Source: Plakobranchus ocellatus (Eukaryota; Mollusca; Gastropoda; Plakobranchidae). From it: a stretch of DNA of 23,451 nt. The stretch is from positions 804,773 to 828,223 of the forward strand of contig BLXT01002485.1 of the NCBI GenBank assembly GCA_019648995.1, given 5' to 3'. Shown here one piece after another: positions 20,883 through 23,451 of the stretch. The translations under genes and the position numbers were made by a program. The stretch's first letter is position 1. Every line of letters begins with the position of its first letter. The notes beneath the pieces are model-generated. The model did not search any database. It was not told the origin of the DNA and was given only the letters and a program-made list of their open reading frames with translations.

Positions 20883-23002
20883 AGAAACAGACAGAAAGAA
20901 AGATGAGTGAGTGAGACAGATATGGAAATAAAGGAAGAGTGTGAAAGATAGAGAGATAGAAAGATACAGAGTGTATGTGTGTGAGAGAGAGAGAGACAAA
21001 AAGAGTAAAAGAGAGAAAGTCTCCACACCTGGAGTTCTGATGAAACAGGGTGATGCCTCAGTTCCAGCTGTTGCACAGCTCTCAGATCTGCCATCGTCTG
21101 TTGTGCCTGCATGTTCATGTCTTCCACAACCTCAACCTCTTCATCATCCCTCTGTTCCTCCTCCTCATTCTCCTCCCCACCTTCCTGACCGTCATTGACA
21201 GTGCGGTAATGCTGCATAGCTAATTCGTGCCTGCAGAAAAAAAGTAAATCACACATACAAAACTTGTATAATGGAGGTATATTTACAACAGCACATATGT
21301 CTATCGCGGGGCTAATTTTTCTTAATTAATTTTTAAAAAAAAATTATCAGATGAATCATACATGGCCTAAAGAAAATGCATTAACAAAATCAACTCCCTG
21401 GTCAGACCTGACTGTAGCTCGAGATCACAAAGAATCAACAATTCCCAGTGCCTTAAGTATATACTAAGCGTACCTGTGAGTCTTCATGTGCTTCTTGCAG
21501 TTGACAGAAGTCTTGAATGTTTTCTGACAATACGGACACATGAACGGTCGAACTTCACTGTGTGTGGACATGTGCCTCTTCAAGCTCCCACTGGTTGTGA
21601 ACATTGTGTCACATACGACACACTTGAAAGATTTCAGTCCAGAGTGTGTGCGGGTATGAGCCTTCAGGACACCACTTGACACAAAAGACCTCAGGCACAG
21701 ATTACACCTGAAGGGTTTTTCCCCTGGTGAGATTGTCACAAAACAGATACACATATGAGGCAAACAATATTTTCGTCTTAATGTGGCATAGAATGAAAAA
21801 TAAAATACCTACCCACTAATTGCTTTATCCTGCATTCTTCTTAGTTTGGGCAGAAAAAGTAATCTATAATACAGTATTTGTTCAGGTTTTGTGTATACAA
21901 GATTCTGAATAGAACTCCAATATTTGAACCTAGCAAATAAGTAAAATCTCCTTTCCTTGAAGCTGCCCACAGAGAACATTTACATACATGGAGAAAAGTT
22001 TAAAAAAAGAGAGCAAGTGAGAAAAAAAAAGGTCTGCCTAATTGGCTCAAAGAGCAAATAAGGAAAAAGAAGGCCTGGCCCACGGACTCCAAATTACCTT
22101 TATCCAAGAAAGATGCGAAAGTGATAACTTCAAATTATTTTAAATAAAAATGAGTATATAAGCATATGATTTAAAAAAAAAATGCACACAAAATTATTTG
22201 CCTCATGTATAAAGAAAACACACCAGTATGGGACCTAATGTGCTGCTTTAGGTGACTTGACTTTTTGAAGCCACGACGACAGTGCTGACATCTGTAGGGC
22301 CGCTCAGAATTTCCACTTTCGTTTGTATAAGGAGGAAACACTCCATTGTTTCTAGGTGGCTGCTGAATCAGACCTGTAATCACATGACACTGATCACTTG
22401 ATGCAAGTTCAAAGCAAGCCAAGCAGAGCCATATTGGAATCACTTATTTGTGCATAATATGTTAACGTTTTGTCATTTATTTTTCTTTTTTCTTTAAAAA
22501 ACTTCCCTTGGATGGCAACTAATTTGTGTTTTTGTTTTGCATCCCTAAGTTTCACACCTTATTAATGAGGGGCACAAAAATTTATCTCACAAATTTATAC
22601 ATGTCCTTAGCATGAAGATAAAAAAACATTAAATTGAGTAGGAAAAAATCGATTTCTTATCATGAGCAGCCATATAAAAAATTTATTACAATCATTCACC
22701 AGTCTTATCAAATCCTTTGAAAAATCAAACTCTTTCTTTATTACCAATACTTATGATAAAAACAAGCTTGCTCAGAGATATCTCAACCAACAGACTGCTG
22801 TACACACCATTATCTGTGATGAGAATCGGCTCCTGAAGAGGTATTTCAGCCAACAGACTGCTCTGTTGCTGATCACGCTTGAATGGACGTCGACTGCGAG
22901 GCTTAGAGTCCGGATCCTTGAAATGAGATGAGATGTGAGACTTGCAGTGGGCAGAGGTGCGGAACTTTTTCTCACAGTGGTTGCAGGAGAATGGCTTTGC
23001 CC
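2249..23002 (-). CDS. ZNF236: ZNF236-like poly-C2H2 zinc-finger protein, 3' part, 24 exons (5' end outside window)
   Basis: Twenty-four minus-strand exons were chained by AG acceptors, GT donors and codon phase. They give 4,556 nt, or 1,517 residues plus a split first codon and a TAG stop. Seventeen C2H2 fingers are seen; human ZNF236 is known to have about 30 fingers and about 1,845 residues, so the N-terminal fingers should lie to the right of the window. Family-typical stretches are the [14 protein letters not shown] finger (exon 12), [15 protein letters not shown] and [10 protein letters not shown] (exon 13), and [14 protein letters not shown] (exon 3). Between arrays are Q-rich and acidic linkers and basic patches ([17 protein letters not shown]) that could serve nuclear import. 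Expected role: nuclear sequence-specific DNA binding; targets cannot be read from the sequence. The frame is intact with no disabling change, so the gene looks functional. The orthology call is from memory of the family, not an alignment. Confidence 0.85.
2961..3533. mobile_element. piggyBac-type MITE, about 573 bp
   Basis: TTAA stands at both ends (2961-2964 and 3530-3533). The termini are inverted: TTAACTCATTCTACCC on the left against TTAACTCATTGTGCCC (reverse complement) on the right, 14 of 16 identical. There is no coding capacity. TTAA targets are typical of piggyBac elements. Near the right end is a hairpin with 15-nt arms (3454-3468 and 3500-3514, one mismatch). Confidence 0.7.
3454..3514. 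repeat. Subterminal hairpin in the MITE
   Basis: GTACGAGATAACTCG and CGAGCTATCTCGTAC pair over 15 nt with one mismatch and a loop of about 31 nt. Confidence 0.65.
3951..4103. repeat. Cluster of CGGTTTA-type motifs, possible decayed mariner/Tigger-type terminus
   Basis: Five TTCGGTTTA- or TTCGGTTCA-like motifs occur within about 140 bp. On the minus strand the right edge reads TA then CAGTAGACCACACCTAAACC, resembling Tigger/pogo-type inverted termini next to a TA target. No matching opposite end was found, so this is tentative. Confidence 0.35.
4306..4489 (-). CDS. ZNF236: Exon 23: fingers 14 (rest) and 15
   Basis: The acceptor is CCACTTCTAG before 4489 (phase 0) and the donor is CACACAG|GTAAGA (phase 1). 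It completes finger 14 ([19 protein letters not shown]); a Gly/Ala/Lys insert follows ([19 protein letters not shown]), then finger 15 ([20 protein letters not shown], then H). The phase-1 donor sits in the HTG(ERP) linker. Confidence 0.9.
4490..4888 (-). other. Intron 22/23
   Basis: AT-rich with an A-rich run near 4800. No feature beyond the splice sites. Confidence 0.8.
4889..5074 (-). CDS. ZNF236: Exon 22: Glu/Gln-rich linker and first half of finger 14 knuckle
   Basis: The acceptor is GTGTTTGCAG before 5074 and the donor is TGTGGG|GTGAGT; phase 0 to 0, 62 codons. It encodes a Glu/Gln-rich linker and ends ADRQHICG, so the first zinc-binding Cys of finger 14 is here and the second is in exon 23. 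The intron therefore lies inside the C-x2-C knuckle. Confidence 0.88.
5075..5608 (-). other. Intron 21/22
   Basis: AT-rich with short poly-A and poly-T runs. Nothing else seen. Confidence 0.8.
5609..5728 (-). CDS. ZNF236: Exon 21: linker exon
   Basis: The acceptor is a tandem ACAGCAG (start 5728 or 5725) and the donor is GCTCTT|GTGAGA, with no G at the last exon base; phase 0 to 0, 40 codons. It encodes [20 protein letters not shown], then an acidic part [20 protein letters not shown]. Confidence 0.82.
5729..7251 (-). other. Intron 20/21 with a retrotransposon relic
   Basis: It holds the decayed non-LTR reverse-transcriptase tail at 6352-6595. The remainder is AT-rich with no supported gene. 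Confidence 0.75.
6352..6595 (+). pseudogene. Non-LTR retrotransposon ORF2 C-terminal relic
   Basis: Across shifting plus frames one reads KW-stop-WIGHT, then [14 protein letters not shown], then [15 protein letters not shown], then [13 protein letters not shown]. This follows the order of the C-terminal tail common in non-LTR reverse transcriptases (W.WIGH...NPQG.R.RGRP..TWRR...GKTW...DR..W...V.ALC). Stops and at least two frameshifts make it dead. A GAT-rich end at about 6584-6595 may be a decayed 3' tail. The clade is not assigned. Confidence 0.6.
7252..7338 (-). CDS. ZNF236: Exon 20: linker exon
   Basis: The acceptor is TGTCTCTAG before 7338 and the donor is GCACAG|GTTAGT; phase 0 to 0, 29 codons. 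It encodes [20 protein letters not shown] and MAASSYMAQ. It contains no known domain. Confidence 0.82.
7626..7892 (-). CDS. ZNF236: Exon 19: linker exon
   Basis: The acceptor is TATGTTCACCAG before 7892 and the donor is ATAACA|GTAAGG; phase 0 to 0, 89 codons. It encodes [17 protein letters not shown]..., a Met/His/Gln-rich segment with no finger and no recognised domain. The first residue is Met, but with an upstream acceptor in phase it is internal rather than a start. Confidence 0.82.
7893..8627 (-). other. Intron 18/19
   Basis: AT-rich, with an A run at about 8130-8148 followed by CCAACCAAAAAAACCCCCC. No gene seen. Confidence 0.8.
8628..8833 (-). CDS. ZNF236: Exon 18: linker with polyQ/H tract
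   Basis: The acceptor is ATCCCATGCAG before 8833 (phase 1, weak pyrimidine tract) and the donor is GTACAG|GTGAGG (phase 0). It encodes [20 protein letters not shown], then a run of nine Gln, four His, three Gln, His and Gln (8661-8714), then [11 protein letters not shown]. The polyQ/H tract mixes CAA and CAG codons. Confidence 0.85.
8661..8714 (-). repeat. Coding polyQ/H trinucleotide tract
   Basis: Eighteen codons in exon 18 encode nine Gln, four His, three Gln, one His and one Gln. CAA dominates with interspersed CAG and CAC/CAT. Confidence 0.9.
8834..9412 (-). other. Intron 17/18
   Basis: AT-rich, with short AAT and AAAAT simple repeats at about 9255-9306. Nothing else seen. Confidence 0.8.
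9413..9656 (-). CDS. ZNF236: Exon 17: linker, [13 protein letters not shown]
   Basis: The acceptor is ACCTGTGACAG before 9656 (phase 0) and the donor is GATG|GTTAGT (phase 1). It begins [19 protein letters not shown], one more copy of the hydrophobic-D-x-x-L-L-Q pattern, and continues with an Asn/Ser/Gly-rich segment ending HQGLQDADG. Confidence 0.88.
9674..9755. repeat. 41-bp tandem duplication (two copies)
   Basis: GAACACATATACTATATTCA and what follows repeats at 9715 with about two substitutions. It is intronic, just downstream of exon 16 on the gene strand and next to the exon 17 acceptor. Confidence 0.9.
9938..10048 (-). CDS. ZNF236: Exon 16: linker with GMDQGFLQQ unit
   Basis: The acceptor is CATCTCTGCAG before 10048 and the donor is CAGGCA|GTAAGT; phase 0 to 0, 37 codons. 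It encodes [17 protein letters not shown], then a unit ([14 protein letters not shown]) like those in exon 15. Confidence 0.87.
10049..10751 (-). other. Intron 15/16
   Basis: AT-rich, with a (CT)n run at about 10706-10722 close to the exon 15 donor. No gene seen. Confidence 0.8.
10752..10931 (-). CDS. ZNF236: Exon 15: VDQ-repeat linker
   Basis: The acceptor is a tandem CAGCAG (start 10931 or 10928) and the donor is ATCAGC|GTGAGT; phase 0 to 0. It encodes [12 protein letters not shown], then two degenerate units [11 protein letters not shown] and [12 protein letters not shown], then [11 protein letters not shown]. Similar units recur in exons 16 and 17. Confidence 0.87.
11067..11227 (-). CDS. 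ZNF236: Exon 14: Gln/Pro-rich linker
   Basis: The acceptor is TTTTTCTTTCAG before 11227 (phase 1) and the donor is AACCAG|GTGAGC (phase 0). It starts [17 protein letters not shown], then a Gln/Pro run ([10 protein letters not shown]), then [17 protein letters not shown]. It opens the long finger-free region between fingers 13 and 14, about 600 residues across exons 14-22. Confidence 0.87.
11228..11851 (-). other. Intron 13/14
   Basis: AT-rich. A 99-codon open frame on the plus strand has no recognisable content and is treated as chance. Confidence 0.75.
11852..12022 (-). CDS. ZNF236: Exon 13: fingers 12 and 13
   Basis: The acceptor is TATGTGACTAG before 12022, chosen over the AAG 5 nt on because that choice would make a stop codon with the leftover T. 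The donor is AAGC|GTGAGT, phase 1. It encodes finger 12 (CHVC...[13 protein letters not shown]) and finger 13 ([17 protein letters not shown]...H), ending SHFK as in finger 1. Confidence 0.92.
12023..13405 (-). other. Intron 12/13
   Basis: AT-rich with many A and T homopolymers (near 12380-12410, 12980, 13247-13265 and 13317-13332). No element ends or genes recognised. Confidence 0.75.
13406..13604 (-). CDS. ZNF236: Exon 12: fingers 10 and 11
   Basis: The acceptor is TTTATTTTTCAG before 13604 (phase 0) and the donor is GCAT|GTGAGT (phase 1). After [15 protein letters not shown] it encodes finger 10 ([17 protein letters not shown]) with linker IHTGEKPF, and finger 11 ([17 protein letters not shown]). 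This pair is the most recognisable ZNF236 segment of the window. Confidence 0.93.
13605..14244 (-). other. Intron 11/12
   Basis: AT-rich. Nothing seen beyond the splice sites. Confidence 0.8.
14245..14432 (-). CDS. ZNF236: Exon 11: basic linker
   Basis: The acceptor is ACTCTTGCAG before 14432 (phase 1) and the donor is CCTAAG|GTGGGC (phase 0). It encodes [15 protein letters not shown], then a basic cluster [17 protein letters not shown] that could act in nuclear import, then [19 protein letters not shown]. It contains no finger. The donor differs from consensus at +4 to +6. Confidence 0.85.
14687..15297 (-). CDS. ZNF236: Exon 10: acidic linker and fingers 6-9
   Basis: The acceptor is TTTTTGTCTTTCTCAG before 15297 (phase 2) and the donor is CAAG|GTGAGA (phase 1). 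It begins [13 protein letters not shown], then an acidic Gly/Glu stretch, a Ser/Thr/Gln stretch, and four fingers: CQIC...HMRLH, CPVC...HLRAH, CSIC...HMLQH and CVLC...HVKDC. The last finger has Cys instead of the second His. A Gly/Ala-rich insert ([15 protein letters not shown]...) separates fingers 8 and 9 in place of a TGEKP linker. Confidence 0.9.
15298..16684 (-). other. Intron 9/10
   Basis: AT-rich. The long pyrimidine tract of the exon 10 acceptor lies at its left end. No gene seen. Confidence 0.7.
16685..16746 (-). CDS. ZNF236: Exon 9: 62-nt linker exon that reconciles phase
   Basis: Exon 8 ends in phase 0 but exon 10 must be entered in phase 2, so one exon of 3n+2 nt is required. On the minus strand, the acceptor TTGTTAACAG and strong donor GTGAGT bracket 62 open nt that read [20 protein letters not shown] and leave two bases (AT). 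These join A of exon 10 to give Ile before NNGSG. The exact phase fit, open frame and strong donor support it; the acceptor tract is only fair. Confidence 0.7.
17346..17490. repeat. Internal tandem repeat in the solo LTR
   Basis: Two diverged units of about 80 bp share GAGAGTCTACGTGT, then A-CTCTAGT, then AGTCTTTATTGTAG. Confidence 0.7.
17639..17715. repeat. Short repeated motif GACGTGTTACAGTCCA in the solo LTR
   Basis: Two near-identical copies (about 17641 and 17672) and a third diverged copy (GACGTGCTATAG, about 17702) are spaced about 30 bp apart. Confidence 0.7.
18686..18748 (-). CDS. ZNF236: Exon 8: short linker exon
   Basis: The acceptor is TTTGTCAG before 18748 and the donor is TATCAG|GTGAGA; phase 0 to 0, 21 codons. 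It encodes [20 protein letters not shown] and a final Gln. It is continued by exon 9, which restores the phase needed by exon 10. Confidence 0.85.
18749..19156 (-). other. Intron 7/8
   Basis: AT-rich. Nothing seen beyond the splice sites. Confidence 0.8.
19157..19264 (-). CDS. ZNF236: Exon 7: Gln-rich linker
   Basis: The acceptor is TATGACAG before 19264 and the donor is CAGAGG|GTATGT; phase 0 to 0, 36 codons. It encodes [20 protein letters not shown] followed by a [11 protein letters not shown] segment. The bias to Gln, with a hydrophobic every third or fourth residue, resembles activation-type regions, but that role is only inferred. Confidence 0.85.
19265..20131 (-). other. Intron 6/7
   Basis: AT-rich. 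A 93-codon plus-strand frame (19391-19672) has no recognisable content. No element ends found. Confidence 0.75.
20132..20227 (-). CDS. ZNF236: Exon 6: linker ([10 protein letters not shown]...)
   Basis: The acceptor is ATTGTTCAG before 20227 and the donor is AATGGG|GTAGGC; phase 0 to 0, 32 codons. It encodes [18 protein letters not shown] and a Gly/Ser-rich end. It is one of several symmetric phase-0 exons making up the finger-free linker. Confidence 0.85.
20328..20339 (-). CDS. ZNF236: Exon 5: 12-nt microexon (QKVQ)
   Basis: The acceptor CTGTGCTCAG and donor GTAAGG bracket CAAAAAGTTCAG, encoding Gln-Lys-Val-Gln. Phase is 0 on both sides, so inclusion or skipping leaves the frame intact. Both splice signals are good, and the residues blend with the Gln-rich context (SELQ / VVEMSQ). 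A 12-nt exon can arise by chance, so RNA evidence is needed. Confidence 0.55.
20411..20486. repeat. Perfect 38-bp tandem duplication
   Basis: The unit beginning GAATAGTTTCAAAATAAAAC occurs twice back to back (20411 and 20449) with no mismatch seen, so it is probably recent or polymorphic. Confidence 0.92.
20815..21020. repeat. (GA)n / (CT)n microsatellite and flanking purine-rich tract
   Basis: About 27 uninterrupted AG units lie at about 20824-20878. A degenerate GA-rich stretch extends to about 21020, ending roughly 10 nt from the exon 4 donor. Confidence 0.92.
21029..21230 (-). CDS. ZNF236: Exon 4: acidic linker
   Basis: The acceptor is TTTCTGCAG before 21230 and the donor is CTCCAG|GTGTGG; it enters in phase 2 and leaves in phase 0. 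It starts [14 protein letters not shown] directly after finger 5, continues with an acidic run of Glu and Asp ([19 protein letters not shown]), then a Gln-rich part ending HHPVSSELQ. It contains no finger and is probably disordered. A long (CT)n tract follows its donor on the sense strand. Confidence 0.85.
21474..21723 (-). CDS. ZNF236: Exon 3: fingers 3, 4 and 5
   Basis: The acceptor is CTCACCAG before 21723 (phase 1) and the donor is CACAG|GTACGC (phase 2). Three adjacent fingers are joined by TGEKP-like linkers: CNLC...HTRTH ([10 protein letters not shown] helix), CVVC...HMSTH ([10 protein letters not shown]), and CPYC...HMKTH ([10 protein letters not shown]). The linkers SGLKSF and SEVRPF depart from the TGEKP consensus. 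The finger order matches the ZNF236 family. Confidence 0.92.
21724..22223 (-). other. Intron 2/3
   Basis: AT-rich. Nothing seen beyond the splice sites. Confidence 0.8.
22224..22373 (-). CDS. ZNF236: Exon 2: finger 2
   Basis: The acceptor is TTACAG before 22373 and the donor is ACTG|GTGTGT; phase is 1 on both sides. It encodes a short linker ([15 protein letters not shown]) and finger 2, [20 protein letters not shown] then HIRSH. The exon ends inside the HTG(EKP) linker, so the Gly codon is split by the intron and completed in exon 3. Confidence 0.9.
22374..22744 (-). other. Intron 1/2 (shared part)
   Basis: AT-rich. It begins at either of the two exon 1 donors, at 22807 or 22744. No gene seen. 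Confidence 0.75.
22745..22807 (-). CDS. ZNF236: Possible alternative 3' extension of exon 1 (21 codons)
   Basis: Reading through the first donor stays open for exactly 63 nt to a second donor ATTG|GTAATA, which has the same phase 1. The first 25 nt repeat the exon end just upstream (AGCAGTCTGTTGG then GTTGAGATATCTC versus CTGAAATACCTC). The extension would add residues beginning [11 protein letters not shown]. Either donor joins exon 2 in frame. No transcript data are available, so use of the extension is a guess. Confidence 0.35.
22776..22862 (-). repeat. Diverged tandem duplication at the end of exon 1
   Basis: A 25-nt block is repeated 62-63 nt apart with four differences (gene strand: AGCAGTCTGTTGG-C/T-TGA-A/G-ATA-C/T-CTC). 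The similarity fades toward the second donor. Confidence 0.8.
22808..23002 (-). CDS. ZNF236: Exon 1 of window: finger 1 and basic tail
   Basis: The acceptor is ...ATCCCAG before 23002, entered in phase 1 (a split Gly of a TG-AKPF linker). It encodes finger 1 (CNHC...HISSH), with a Cys in the recognition helix (TSAHCKSH). A basic stretch [10 protein letters not shown] follows, a candidate nuclear localisation signal, then a linker [17 protein letters not shown]. The donor is AATG|GTGTGT, phase 1. A second in-frame donor lies 63 nt downstream, at 22745. Confidence 0.85.
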
Positions 23003-23451
23003 CTGGGATGAAATAGATAGTGAAACTTCTAAAAGTTGTTAAATTCTAGCTATTGTCTGGAAGATTCTATTTGTCCTCAAAGATTTTTTAAATCATCTGC
23101 ATATGTTTGATTTGGATGGTCTCAGATATTTCTTTAAACTTGCACATTATCTAAGCTAAATAGTGCAGAAAAAAGAAATTAAATGAAATCTTAAAGATGA
23201 AGGAAATAATTCAAGAATTATGATGCAGAAGATTGTATCTTGTGTGAGCATAATAAGGTTCTTTGAAAGGCATGGAGACATAAGGTCTGCCTTACCAGTA
23301 TAAATATATAGAGAGAGTAATTAGAAAAGCATGAGAGAGGTATGCCTTATCAGTGCGAATGTTAAGAGCAGGGTCCCCACCAAATCCTTGAAATTTTTTT
23401 CAAGACCCCCAATTTTTTTTCAAGACCCCTATTCCCAAGCTCAAAAAGTCA
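23003..23451 (-). other. Intron upstream of exon 1, running off the window
   Basis: AT-rich. A possible transposon end begins at about 23369. No further finger exon is visible before the window edge. Confidence 0.75.
23369..23451. mobile_element. Possible hAT-type element end (partial)
   Basis: CAGGGTCCCCACC resembles the CAGGG... termini of many hAT elements. It is followed by CTTGAAA-TTTTT-TTTCAAG, a perfect 7-nt-arm inverted repeat, and a second CAAGACCCC unit. The candidate 8-bp target copy would be the preceding GTTAAGAG, and the other end is beyond the window. Confidence 0.35.

Larger units (their letters stand above)
20340..21028 (-). other. Intron 4/5 with microsatellite and tandem duplication
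   Basis: It contains a perfect 38-bp tandem duplication at 20411-20486 and a long (CT)n-type tract on the gene strand (20815-21020) close to the exon 4 donor. Confidence 0.8.

Noticed and set aside
20775..21026. Ser/Leu-rich open frames over the (CT)n tract
   Set aside because: They are translations of a microsatellite, not proteins.
1..23451. CRISPR arrays, operons, tRNA or rRNA genes, prokaryotic defence systems
   Set aside because: The window is intron-rich animal DNA. Repeats are microsatellites or transposon-derived, and no structured RNA gene was recognised by eye.

Overview
This is animal nuclear DNA. It is AT-rich and intron-dense, with GT-AG introns and many mobile-element relics. 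A lophotrochozoan, probably a gastropod mollusc, is my best guess from the protein and element style, but the sequence does not fix the species.

Almost all of the window (23002 down to 2249) is the 3' part of one large minus-strand gene for a poly-C2H2 zinc-finger protein of the ZNF236 type. I could chain 24 exons with matching splice phases into one open frame of 1,517 residues ending in TAG at 2251-2249. The 5' end lies beyond position 23451. The product carries 17 C2H2 fingers: five near the start (exons 1-3), four in exon 10, four in exons 12-13, and four in exons 22-24. Between them are long glutamine-rich, acidic and probably disordered segments. The role is inferred from the family: a nuclear DNA-binding regulator. 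No target is visible.

Unusual points inside the gene are a 12-nt microexon (20328-20339), a 63-nt exon-end duplication with two in-frame competing donors (22745 and 22808), a 62-nt exon hidden beside a retroelement (16685-16746) that is needed to repair the frame, two NAGNAG acceptors, and a four-finger periodicity in the arrays.

Outside and between exons are mobile elements. A Ty3/gypsy retrotransposon 3' end (pol end plus LTR, 1-960) is nested in a piggyBac transposase fragment (961-1342). A TTAA-flanked piggyBac-type MITE lies at 2961-3533, a decayed non-LTR reverse-transcriptase tail near 6352-6595, and a solo LTR with a perfect 5-bp target duplication at 17125-18318. A possible hAT-type terminus lies at the right edge (from 23369). 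There are also simple repeats and two short tandem duplications. I found no prokaryotic-type system, tRNA, rRNA or CRISPR.
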